This document shows positions 1-7,387 of a stretch of 41,547 bases of DNA, piece by piece. Numbering within the stretch: position 1 is the first letter of the stretch; every line of letters starts with the position of its first letter. The stretch is taken from contig DPGK01000034.1 of assembly GCA_003523225.1 (NCBI GenBank), positions 1 through 41,547 of the forward strand, given 5' to 3'. The notes below the pieces were generated by a model. That model was given only the letters and a program-made list of their open reading frames with translations. It was not told the origin of the DNA and ran no database searches. This DNA is from Clostridiales bacterium (lineage in GTDB: Bacteria > Bacillota > Clostridia > Oscillospirales > CAG-272). A program made the translations under genes and the position numbers.

Positions 1-42
1 TTGCTGAGGCGAGGTCTCATGTTTATTTGTGATGCAAGAATT

Positions 43-103
43 TCTCGCATCTATCTCGCATTTTTCTCGCAATTTTCCGGGAGATGCCCGATAAAGTGCG
101 AGA
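43..103. repeat. Phased TCTCGCA repeats, candidate integrase arm sites
   Basis: Three direct copies of tctcgca begin at 43, 54 and 65, exactly 11 bases apart (one helical turn), and an inverted copy (tgcgaga) lies at 97-103. They sit 64 to 124 bases upstream of a tRNA-Ser 3' half. Such short repeats beside a tRNA attachment site are typical of tyrosine-recombinase arm-type binding sites at the end of an integrated element. No integrase gene is inside the window; it may lie to the left. The role is inferred; the spacing is seen directly. Confidence 0.5.
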
Positions 104-166
104 AAGAGGTGAATTTTGGGGCGTTTTGAAGATTATCCGGGATTAGTCGGGACGGGTGTGCAACTT

Positions 167-222
167 CTTGAAAACCGTTTGGGGGCAACCCCACAAGGGT
201 TCGAATCCCTTCCTCTCCGCCA
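167..222 (+). tRNA. tRNA-Ser 3' half (attachment-site remnant)
   Basis: The anticodon loop cttgaaa (anticodon TGA, 167-173), a long class II variable arm (180-184 pairing with 189-193), a T arm (195-199/207-211 around ttcgaat), the acceptor strand cctctcc (212-218), G discriminator and encoded CCA (220-222) are all present. The 5' half is missing: no ggagagg acceptor strand or D arm lies upstream, and the five bases before the anticodon loop do not pair with the five after it. This is what an integrative element leaves when it recombines into the 3' end of a serine tRNA gene, so it is read as an att junction rather than a working tRNA. Confidence 0.8.
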
Positions 223-245
223 AATCGCGGTTAAGCACCGCAAAA

Positions 246-281
246 TTAGCCGCAAGGAATAACTTTGCGGCTAAACTTTTT
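246..281 (+). terminator. Rho-independent terminator after the tRNA-Ser fragment
   Basis: Perfect 10-base arms ttagccgcaa (246-255) and ttgcggctaa (265-274) are followed by a T-run at 277-281. It probably ended the original tRNA transcript. The ribosome binding site of the next gene starts only five bases later, which leaves almost no room for a separate promoter. Confidence 0.75.
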
Positions 282-298
282 ATTTAGGAGGCATTTCT

Positions 299-2050
299 AT
301 GGGAAGCGGATTCCAAAATCCAATTACAATCAAAGAAGCAATAGACAAAATACATGGACGTCAATTTCTTCTACCTGCTATACAAAGAAAATTTACTTGG
401 AGTAGTAGCCAAATTGAAATGCTTTTCGATAGCATTCTTCGAGGATATCCTATCAACTCATTTATGCTTTGGAAAATTACGGACAGCCGTATTAAAAAGG
501 ACTATAAATTTTACGAGTTTCTAACCACGTATAGAGAATTCTTTGCAGAAAACAACAAAGATATTGACACAAAGGGCGTTCCAGACTTTGAAGCTGTCAT
601 AGATGGACAGCAACGGTTAACCAGTTTATATATAGGACTTAGAGGAACATATGCTTATAAAATGCCTCGAAAGTGGTGGAAAGATACTGAAGAGTGTTTG
701 CCAACAAGAAAGCTATACTTGAATTTGGGAACACCTGTGCAACAACAATACGATAATCAAAAGACATACGATTTTCGCTTTTTGAGTGTCGAAGATTTAG
801 AAAAATTCAACAAAAACAAGGATGAGTATTATTGGTTTGAAGTCGGAGAAATACTGGATTTAGATGACAATAAAAAAATTATGCGATATTTGAGTTCGCA
901 TCAATTAAGTGAAAACAGCTACGCAGTTGAAACCTTAAGTGATTTATATGAGGCAATTCATGTAAAGCCGCTCATAAACTATTACTTGCAAGAAGAACAG
1001 GAACCTGATAAAGTTTTAGATATTTTTATCAGAACAAATAGTGGAGGTACACCGTTATCTTTTTCTGATCTTCTTATGTCTATTGCTTCTGCCAATTGGA
1101 AGACAATTGATGCTCGTAAAGAAATTGAAAAGCTCGTAGAAGAAGTATATGACATTGGAAGATCCGGATTTCTTATTGATAAAGATTTTGTATTAAAGAC
1201 ATGCCTCGTTTTGTTTATTGATAACATAAAATTCCAATTAAAAAACTTCACTTTTGCGAATGTTCAATTGTTTGAGCAAAATTGGGATAATGTTAAAAAA
1301 AGTATAGTTGCAGCATTTTCGCTTATTGAATCGCTTGGCTTTAACGACAAAACGTTTAGAGCAAAAAATGCAGCCATTCCAATCATTTATTATATTTATC
1401 ACAAGGGACTTGCAGATTCAATTGTAAAACCCACGTACAATAAAACAGATAAAGATAATATTTCTCGTTGGTTAATATTAACATTTATAAAATCTATTTT
1501 TGGCGGTCAAACAGATAATGTTCTCGTGACTATGAGAAAAGTTCTGAAGGAAACAAATGAAACCTTATTTCCCGTACAAGAGTTAATAGATGCATTTAAA
1601 AACGATCCCGCAAGAAATTACAGTTTTGATGATGATTTTCTTAACGGATTGGTTGAAGCACAAAAGGATAGTAACGAGGCGTTTTATTTGTTACATCTTT
1701 TATATCCAAATTTGGATTACTATAATCACGATTTTCATCAAGATCACTTGCACCCTGCTTCTGTTTTCTATGACGAAGAAAAACTTATGACGAACATTCC
1801 CGAAGCCGATAGAGAATATGCGAAAGATCCCAAAAATTGGAACAGCGTTGCAAATTTACAGTTGCTAAATAGCTACCTAAACGAATCGAAAAATGATACT
1901 CCGTTAAAAGATTGGGTTCAAACCAATAATATTACATATGATGCTTTGTTTGTTCCCAGTGGTACAAGTTTAAAAATTGAAGATTTCAAAAAATTTAACG
2001 AAGCTCGCAAAGCTTTTATTGTTGAACATCTTAAAAAAATCATTGGATGA
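299..2050 (+). CDS. DUF262/HNH protein, GmrSD-like DNA-modification-dependent nuclease
   Basis: A 583-residue protein with an N-terminal DUF262 domain: PAIQRKFTW near 26-34, the DGQQR signature at 102-106 and a TNSGG segment near 250. The C-terminal part has HLHP at 483-486 followed by an asparagine-rich NLQLLN stretch, matching the DUF1524/HNH-type nuclease half of GmrSD proteins. In that family the DUF262 half is an NTP-dependent ParB/Srx-fold domain and the pair attacks modified phage DNA (type IV restriction-like). An AGGAGG site seven bases before the ATG fixes the start. The gene is far more AT-rich than everything downstream and abuts a tRNA attachment remnant, which suggests horizontal acquisition. 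No partner gene is visible, so it could act alone. The family is clear; the target is unknown. Confidence 0.8.
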   Translation: MGSGFQNPITIKEAIDKIHGRQFLLPAIQRKFTWSSSQIEMLFDSILRGYPINSFMLWKITDSRIKKDYKFYEFLTTYREFFAENNKDIDTKGVPDFEAVIDGQQRLTSLYIGLRGTYAYKMPRKWWKDTEECLPTRKLYLNLGTPVQQQYDNQKTYDFRFLSVEDLEKFNKNKDEYYWFEVGEILDLDDNKKIMRYLSSHQLSENSYAVETLSDLYEAIHVKPLINYYLQEEQEPDKVLDIFIRTNSGGTPLSFSDLLMSIASANWKTIDARKEIEKLVEEVYDIGRSGFLIDKDFVLKTCLVLFIDNIKFQLKNFTFANVQLFEQNWDNVKKSIVAAFSLIESLGFNDKTFRAKNAAIPIIYYIYHKGLADSIVKPTYNKTDKDNISRWLILTFIKSIFGGQTDNVLVTMRKVLKETNETLFPVQELIDAFKNDPARNYSFDDDFLNGLVEAQKDSNEAFYLLHLLYPNLDYYNHDFHQDHLHPASVFYDEEKLMTNIPEADREYAKDPKNWNSVANLQLLNSYLNESKNDTPLKDWVQTNNITYDALFVPSGTSLKIEDFKKFNEARKAFIVEHLKKIIG

Positions 2051-2057
2051 AAGTAAC

Positions 2058-2095
2058 GCACAGCCCCACCTTATGGCAGGGCTGTGCCTTTTCTT
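2058..2095 (+). terminator. Terminator of the DUF262 gene
   Basis: Nine-base arms gcacagccc (2058-2066) and gggctgtgc (2079-2087) are followed by cttttctt. It lies eight bases after the stop codon of the DUF262 gene. Confidence 0.85.
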
Positions 2096-2100
2096 ATTTC

Positions 2101-2275
2101 TTATTTGAGAACATCAGGATCGTATTCATATGCCACGCGGATTTGTTGACGATCCCGAAGGCGACGTCGCTGACGAGGAAGTCGATAGCGGCGTATCCGG
2201 CTGATTGATCTGTCCTGTGCATCCGCTCAGACAAATTCCGGTCAACAAAAGGCAGCAGAACAGAATCCGTTTCAT
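2101..2275 (-). pseudogene. Decayed lipoprotein start joined to an out-of-frame C-terminal fragment
   Basis: From the ATG at 2275, which overlaps the previous stop as ATGA, the minus strand encodes a lipoprotein signal (MKRILFCCLLLTGICLSGC, lipobox LSGC) and stops at 2126 after 49 residues. The second half of that frame is TCG-rich and looks like a shadow. In a neighbouring frame the same bases read about 40 residues with ordinary codon use (AAIDFLVSDVAFGIVNKSAW and onward), ending at TAA 2101-2103. The simplest reading is a lipoprotein gene start fused out of frame to the tail of another gene. I cannot identify either parent. The short lipoprotein could still be translated. Confidence 0.45.
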
Positions 2276-2982
2276 TTCAAGTATTCCTCAAAGAAACTTC
2301 TCAGTTTTTCAAAGGGGATTGCCGCCAGGTTGTCATAGAGGTCAACATGGTTTGCCCCCGGAATGATCATCAACTCCTTGTTATCTCCGGTCAGCTTTTC
2401 GTAAGCACCCTCACTGAAATAGCGGGAATGCGCCTTTTCCCCATGAATAAAGTGTCGGATATCGGAACAGCCTGCGCGATATAACACAATCACCGCACCA
2501 CCCGAATTACTTTTATATAGCTGGTCAAAGGTCTGACGGGAAATCTCATCCGCGGTTTCGAAAGCAACCGTGCTGTAACGCCTGCTTTTCAGCCTGCCGC
2601 TGGCATAGAGCGATTTCAGCAGCAGGTGAACGGTTTTTCTGCAAATATCCGTGTCATCTGTCTGCACCATATAGTGTACAGGGTGACCGGTAATTTGTAA
2701 AGAGATCCTTCCGGCGTAAATTCGATCAAGTTCGGTCAGGAATTGCTTCATCGCAGAAAGCCGCTTAGCTTCATTGTATATATCACTTCTGTCAGCTTCG
2801 CGGATCAAATTCTCACGGAATGAAAATTCCGGACAATACCGAGTACCCAGTCTTCCCAGATCAAATTGTTCGAAAGCTTTTTCAGCATCTTCAATATAGC
2901 TGTTGCGTTCTGCCCGTGAAAGTAAGGTACGAACGGTGTGAATTGTGATTTCCTCTGTTTGTAAACTTTCATTCAGCGCCAT
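2272..2982 (-). pseudogene. Chimeric ORF: ATPase-like N-terminus plus alpha/beta-hydrolase C-terminus
   Basis: A 236-residue frame made of two unlike parts. Residues 1 to about 170 resemble the N-terminal region of large clostridial AAA-type ATPases (GHPVHYMVQTDD, LLKSLYASGRL, a YKSNSGGAVIVLYRA-like segment) but stop before any Walker motif. Residues from about 175 onward (HGEKAHSRYFSE, IPGANHVDLYD, IPFEKL) match the tail of YcjY-type alpha/beta hydrolases, including the catalytic-histidine segment GANHVDLYD, while the nucleophile elbow and most of the fold are absent. It is likely a deletion fusion of two genes, intact as a reading frame but not as either enzyme. No strong ribosome binding site precedes the ATG. 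Family resemblance is from memory and not verified. Confidence 0.5.
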
Positions 2983-3062
2983 AACAAGAAACTCTCTCGC
3001 ATGATGTGTGCCGGCTCGTTATTGCAATTGCCGAACTTTTCGTGTATCATTGACAAATGCAC

Positions 3063-3098
3063 AAAACGTATTTTGGGGACATATCCCGCAAAAAATTT
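3063..3098. repeat. 36-base dispersed repeat, copy 1
   Basis: Matches 13236-13271 at 33 of 36 positions; the core is gacatatcccg followed by an A-run and T-run. It lies 81 bases upstream of the minus-strand chimeric ORF start; copy 2 lies 89 bases upstream of the minus-strand mscS start. It may be a shared upstream promoter region or a small mobile or intergenic element. Confidence 0.6.
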
Positions 3099-3324
3099 TA
3101 GTTTTCAGCCCGTGGGACAAGATTTTAATATGCTCCGGGAGGATATTGAGATCAAAATGTCCGGCAAATGACCGTTTGTGCGCCGTCGGAAGCTCCCGAT
3201 GTTCCGGAAATAATATTTGGCATGGTGATTTTGCACAACCAAATATAAAACGTGTACAAAAAAGCGGATGTTCCGGTGCTGTGGCGGGCAGCACGTGGCG
3301 CAAAAGTGCACAATTATTAAAAAA

Positions 3325-3332
3325 TGTATACA
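3325..3332. promoter_or_regulatory. Candidate GntR operator (TGTATACA)
   Basis: A perfect eight-base palindrome tgtataca lies 17 bases upstream of the -35 box of the operon promoter. The bases atgtatac recur, on the opposite strand, overlapping the -10 box of the GntR-family gene at 11861-11868. FCD-type GntR proteins commonly bind TNGTATACNA-like palindromes, so this is a plausible shared operator. Inference only. Confidence 0.4.
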
Positions 3333-3349
3333 ATTGTTCGCAAAGGGGA

Positions 3350-3378
3350 TTGACAAACCTGTTTTTAGGTGATATTAT
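3350..3378 (+). promoter_or_regulatory. Sigma-70 promoter of the six-gene operon
   Basis: TTGACA at 3350-3355 and TATTAT at 3373-3378 are separated by 17 bases, a near-consensus housekeeping promoter about 110 bases before the first gene of the plus-strand operon. Confidence 0.7.
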
Positions 3379-3491
3379 AATTCCGGATATGAATTGATCT
3401 CCATCCCGGCATTTTTTGCCGCAGAATACCGCATACCGGAATAAAAAACAAGCGTGAGACGCCTGTTTGGCACTCACCCGGGAGAAATATT

Positions 3492-4526
3492 ATGACAGAT
3501 ATCAGACTTGTTCACAAAGACACACTTTCCTGTGAGCCGATAGTACGCAGAATGAGCGACGGAAGCCTGCTTATGGTGGCGCAGTGCGGCGACACCTACG
3601 AGCCTGCTCCACGCAACCGTGTATATTATTTTCACAGCTATGATGATGGCGAGACCTGGAGCGCGCCGACTTCTGTCTTTCCTGAGAATGGCAGTGCCGT
3701 CTATTGCACCGAGGTCGCCTGCTTCGGAGAGCGCGTGGTGGCATATCTTACCCTACATAACGGGCAGTTCTTCAACTGGCGTTCGGTGGTCATGTCAAGC
3801 ACCGACTGCGGGCACACCTGGACCGACGAGGGCGCTTTCCCCGGACTTGAGACTTATACCTTCATGCGTGGAAAGATCGAGCTTTCAAACGGCGATATAC
3901 TTATTCCGTATCAGAGATATCCCATTTCTGCCGCCGAAAACGAGCGGCTGGTGGCAAAATACGGCGGGAAGTACCGCACGAACGGCAAGCTGACCTTTGT
4001 CGGAATTACCGATGTTGATATAGATCATGTTGATAACGGTGTTGCGCTGAGTCACGACGGCGGCAGGACCTTCAGCATATGCCCCTGTCCGCCGTTTCCG
4101 ATGCGCGGAGAGACAGGTCTGCAGTGGATATGGAGCGAGCCGACGGTGGCGGAGCTGCCGGATGGCAGGGTCGCAATGCTCATACGTGTGACAAAAGACG
4201 TTTTGTGGTACAGCGAGTCACGGGACGGCGGACGTACATGGAGTGAATTTTCAAAGACCGAAATCCCCAATCCCTCCTGCAAGCCGAAGCTGATAGGGCT
4301 TGGCGACGGCAGGATAGCGCTTATACATGACCCGGACAGTCAAAATCGCAATCCGCTTGCAGTCTGGATATCGGACGACGGAATGAAGACCTGGGGGCGC
4401 CGTGAGATCATATCCGATTTTCCGCTTAATTTCGACTATCCGGACGGCTTTTACGAGAACGGCAAGCTTTATATCTCGATAGAGCTTCAGCGCCGGGACA
4501 TTCTGTTTATAAAGCACTCAGTCTGA
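3492..4526 (+). CDS. BNR/Asp-box sialidase-fold protein, cytosolic
   Basis: A 344-residue six-bladed beta-propeller protein with five Asp-box repeats (S-x-D-x-G-x-T-W/F) at about 49-56, 103-110, 187-194, 243-250 and 294-301. These mark the sialidase/neuraminidase superfamily. There is no signal peptide, so it should act in the cytosol, unlike secreted sialidases. I do not see the FRIP-type arginine motif of classical GH33 sialidases, so sialic acid is not assured as substrate; related proteins act on other glycosides or uronic-acid derivatives. A GGGAGA site sits upstream of the ATG. It is the first gene of an operon with a sugar-binding lipoprotein, a sugar kinase and an aldolase, which suggests intracellular processing of an imported glycan fragment. 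Confidence 0.75.
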   Translation: MTDIRLVHKDTLSCEPIVRRMSDGSLLMVAQCGDTYEPAPRNRVYYFHSYDDGETWSAPTSVFPENGSAVYCTEVACFGERVVAYLTLHNGQFFNWRSVVMSSTDCGHTWTDEGAFPGLETYTFMRGKIELSNGDILIPYQRYPISAAENERLVAKYGGKYRTNGKLTFVGITDVDIDHVDNGVALSHDGGRTFSICPCPPFPMRGETGLQWIWSEPTVAELPDGRVAMLIRVTKDVLWYSESRDGGRTWSEFSKTEIPNPSCKPKLIGLGDGRIALIHDPDSQNRNPLAVWISDDGMKTWGRREIISDFPLNFDYPDGFYENGKLYISIELQRRDILFIKHSV

Positions 4527-4531
4527 TAATA

Positions 4532-4570
4532 CGCAAAGCTGCCAAAGGCGTAGCCCTTTTGCGCTTTGCG
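4532..4570 (+). other. Intercistronic hairpin between operon genes 1 and 2
   Basis: Arms cgcaaagc (4532-4539) and gctttgcg (4563-4570) enclose a second pairing (aaaggc with gccc-ttt). There is no T-run after it, so it is more likely an mRNA-stabilising or processing stem than a full terminator. An AT-rich spacer follows before the next gene. Confidence 0.5.
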
Positions 4571-4628
4571 AAATATATACAATTTAATAAAAATGAATAC
4601 AAAAACAAGAAAGGCAAGGTAATTAACA

Positions 4629-5615
4629 ATGAAAAAAACACTGGCTATCCTGATCTCGGCGCTTATCGCGGCGCTGATGCTTATTCCCGCATTCGCGGCG
4701 GATGAAATGCCCGGACTTATCATTACGGAGATACTTCGTAATCCCCAAGGCAACGACACTTATGAAAGCTTTGAAATAATGAACGCTTCGGACGTTGCTA
4801 TCGACCTGTATGACTATAAGATCTATTGCCGTAAGGGCGCGTCAGCCGATGAAAACGCGGCTGTCGCTGCCGCAGATGTGACTCTTTGGACATATCTCTC
4901 CTCAGCTCCCGGAGAGGTAGTGCTCGCCCCCGGTGAGATTGCAATGGTATGGTGTGTTTACTCCGACTGCTACAAAAAAGCTGACCCGACTTACGGCGGG
5001 TTTGTAAAGGATATTGGCGACGGAAAGGTCGAATATAATTTTGACGCTTACCGCAATGATATGGTGACCGACTCCGGTTGCGCGCTTGACCCCTCGGTCA
5101 AGGTGCTTGTCAATGACAAGACAGGCGGCAAATACTTTGAAACGGGTGTCGCAGTGGCGGAGCATGGCTTCAATCTTGAAAATTCGGGTGCGGTACGTAT
5201 GTGGGTATGTCCCCGCGAGGGAGACATCACCTCCGCTACCTGCATCATTGATTCGACCTCAGCGTCAAAGGGAATTCCGACCTCCTATGAGCCGCAAAGC
5301 GGAACGCCTCTTATGAAGGCAGTTGACTCCGAGCTTTTTACACCCGGTACTCTTGACGAAAAGCAGACCTCACTGCTTTCTCTTGTCGCGTCTCTTGAGA
5401 AGCCGGAGACCACTGCGCCTGCCGTGACCGAAGCGCCTGCGGAAACAACGGAAGCCTCTGCCCCCGTTACCGAAGCGCCTGCGGAAACGACCGGTGACCC
5501 TGCTCCCGTTACCGGCGACAGCAATATCTGGCTGATGCTTGCTATCGCCGCTGCAGGAGCTGCCGTAACAGCAGTGCTTACGGTAAGCAGATCACGCAAA
5601 ATGAAAAATGCTTAA
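4629..5615 (+). CDS. Secreted lamin-tail-domain protein with C-terminal surface anchor
   Basis: A 328-residue exported protein. Residues 1-23 are a signal peptide ending AFA; about 30-190 form an LTD (lamin tail) domain, recognisable from LIITEILRNPQGNDTYESFE and the following asparagine- and leucine-rich strand pattern. A proline/threonine/alanine linker with repeated EAPAETT units spans about 255-295. Near the end PVTGDS precedes a hydrophobic helix (about 300-320) and a short basic tail, the layout of a sortase-type or simple membrane anchor, although the motif is not a canonical LPXTG. LTD domains are often found with surface nucleases, glycan-binding or structural modules; here no enzyme domain is attached. 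It probably displays a binding domain on the surface for the same substrate the operon uses. Confidence 0.7.
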   Translation: MKKTLAILISALIAALMLIPAFAADEMPGLIITEILRNPQGNDTYESFEIMNASDVAIDLYDYKIYCRKGASADENAAVAAADVTLWTYLSSAPGEVVLAPGEIAMVWCVYSDCYKKADPTYGGFVKDIGDGKVEYNFDAYRNDMVTDSGCALDPSVKVLVNDKTGGKYFETGVAVAEHGFNLENSGAVRMWVCPREGDITSATCIIDSTSASKGIPTSYEPQSGTPLMKAVDSELFTPGTLDEKQTSLLSLVASLEKPETTAPAVTEAPAETTEASAPVTEAPAETTGDPAPVTGDSNIWLMLAIAAAGAAVTAVLTVSRSRKMKNA

Positions 5616-7347
5616 CAAATTTTTACGCGCCGTAGCATCGGCTCTGACAGCGGTATTACTCATGCTTGCTATGTGTCTTGTTTCATGTGAAAACGGTGGG
5701 GCGGATACGTCGTCCGCCCCCGATCAGACTCTGTCTCCGGAGGCCGGGGAACAGACGACCGCCGCCGAGGTAACGACGGAGGATCTATCTAAGATTGCGG
5801 AAAACGATATCAGACGTTGGAGGGACAAGGCCATAGGCGGCAACTGGGCTTTGGCGCTGTCTGCGGCTCTTTCGGAGTGCGATTCGGTTTACCTGCCCGC
5901 CGGTACCTACCGTATGTCTTCTGTGACGGTGCCGTCCGGCAAGACCGTGTACGGGGACGGGGACGACACCGTAATATACCCGCTCGGTACAACGGTTTTT
6001 GAAATTACCGGGACTGTGGGTGAGGAAATAAAGCTCTCGGAGCATATGCCGGATTTTTCCGACACGATAAAGCTGACAAAGTCCGCTGGAGCGCAGGCGG
6101 GCGACCTGATCTACCTTATGAGTCAGCGTAATTGCACTATCCTTGAGGACTGTACATATGACTGGGTGCTTGGCAGGAGCTATAAAAGCGGTACCGCCTG
6201 CTTTTATGCCGAATTTCTGACCGTTGCGGAGGTTTCGGACGGCGGAAAGACGTTGAGGGCCACAACAAATACGGTATTTCCGTTCTACCGTGCCGACGGT
6301 ACGCAGGAATCGGTGCCGCGCAAGCCGGCGGGCACGGTGTCGGACTATCCGTATATGCGCGACGCCGCAACGGTGCAGCTTGTAAGCCCGGCGCACGACG
6401 TAGTGATACGCGATCTGAAGGTGATAGAATGCAAGGAGCCTGCGATCGTGGGAAGCTGGATGCAAAGCTGCCGCATAGAGCGTGTGACAATGTGCAGCGA
6501 GGAAAAATCAGCTCCTAAAGCAGGGTTTTGCCTGCTGAGGCTTTCCGAGGCACTTGACTGTGAGGTCAAGGACTGCAGCTTCCTGATACCGCAAAAGCCC
6601 GCAGTATCGCTCCACCAGAAAAGCGCAAACTACGGCGACTACAATATTGCACGTATAACGCGCAGTTATCGCAGCGGCTTTGATGGTTGCTATTCTGATT
6701 TTTCCACTCATGCTTTTCTTATCGGAAAGGCGCACAAAAAAGGAACGTCATACGGCTGTTACGTCAAGAATTGTACTGCTGAAAACGCGATATGGGACGG
6801 CATTTATGTTTCCGGCGGCTGCTATAACACTGTAATTACCGGAAATACCGTTAAAAATTCGGGACGCGGAATTGTTGTTGCGGGACGAAAAAATTATATC
6901 GCCGACAATGACATAACCCTATCTCTCAGTCCGCAGACCGATTACTATTATGTCCGGCGCGAGTCGGGCGGGACAGCCGGTATCGCTCTTATTGAGGGGT
7001 GCTCCGTTGATTCTGTTGTCGAGAACAACCGCGTGTCGGAGGCGACGACTGCGTTCCTTGTCCGCGACGGCTATGAGGAGACAAACATTTTTGAATACGG
7101 TAATATCACGATAAGAAACAATACCGTCACCGACTGCGTGCGCGCCGTAATGGTCTACCGGCATGAGCTGAACGTTGGAGAAAAGCCGTTCACGCTCACG
7201 GTCGTCGACAACGATCTTTCCGGCGGCGCGCCCGGCACCCGCTTTGCGGGACAGACTGCCATTGTGCTTGATCCCGAGACTACCGGAGCGGTCATTTCGG
7301 GCAACAGGCTCACAAATTTTACTTCCGTACTCTACCCTGCGCACTGA
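5608..7347 (+). CDS. Right-handed beta-helix lipoprotein, pectate-lyase-like
   Basis: A 579-residue predicted lipoprotein: signal segment with lipobox LVSC and lipidated Cys27, then an acidic linker. Residues from about 70 resemble pectate-lyase-superfamily (Pectate_lyase_3-like) proteins: WALALSAALSECDSVYLPAGTY and GKTVYGDGDDTVI are the usual first turns, followed by repeated short strands with Asn and Gly ladders (for example VITGNTVKNSGRGIVV and VVENNRVSEA). Such folds cleave or bind polyuronides and other acidic glycans; the catalytic residues cannot be assigned by eye. The ATG lies within the last codons of the upstream gene (8-base overlap) with no clear ribosome site, so translation is probably coupled. 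It would work at the outer face of the membrane. Confidence 0.75.
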   Translation: MLNKFLRAVASALTAVLLMLAMCLVSCENGGADTSSAPDQTLSPEAGEQTTAAEVTTEDLSKIAENDIRRWRDKAIGGNWALALSAALSECDSVYLPAGTYRMSSVTVPSGKTVYGDGDDTVIYPLGTTVFEITGTVGEEIKLSEHMPDFSDTIKLTKSAGAQAGDLIYLMSQRNCTILEDCTYDWVLGRSYKSGTACFYAEFLTVAEVSDGGKTLRATTNTVFPFYRADGTQESVPRKPAGTVSDYPYMRDAATVQLVSPAHDVVIRDLKVIECKEPAIVGSWMQSCRIERVTMCSEEKSAPKAGFCLLRLSEALDCEVKDCSFLIPQKPAVSLHQKSANYGDYNIARITRSYRSGFDGCYSDFSTHAFLIGKAHKKGTSYGCYVKNCTAENAIWDGIYVSGGCYNTVITGNTVKNSGRGIVVAGRKNYIADNDITLSLSPQTDYYYVRRESGGTAGIALIEGCSVDSVVENNRVSEATTAFLVRDGYEETNIFEYGNITIRNNTVTDCVRAVMVYRHELNVGEKPFTLTVVDNDLSGGAPGTRFAGQTAIVLDPETTGAVISGNRLTNFTSVLYPAH

Positions 7348-7387
7348 TACGCGGGGAAAAAATTAACATATGAAAGGCGGAATACAA

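Larger units (their letters stand above)
2983..3491. other. Gene-free region before the sialidase-fold operon
   Basis: About 500 bases with no convincing gene: opposing frames of 129 and 152 residues exist but have no recognisable domain or ribosome binding site. The stretch holds a 36-base repeat shared with 13236-13271, an inverted repeat atatttgg/ccaaatat (3213-3220/3239-3246), a TGTATACA palindrome and the promoter of the plus-strand operon. Confidence 0.6.

Noticed and set aside
43..103. Possible CRISPR array from the tctcgca repeats
   Set aside because: The repeat unit is seven bases with four-base spacers and one inverted copy, far too short for CRISPR.
3008..3477. Opposing frames of 129 and 152 residues upstream of the sialidase-fold gene
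   Set aside because: They overlap each other and a promoter, contain the dispersed repeat and lack start signals or homology.
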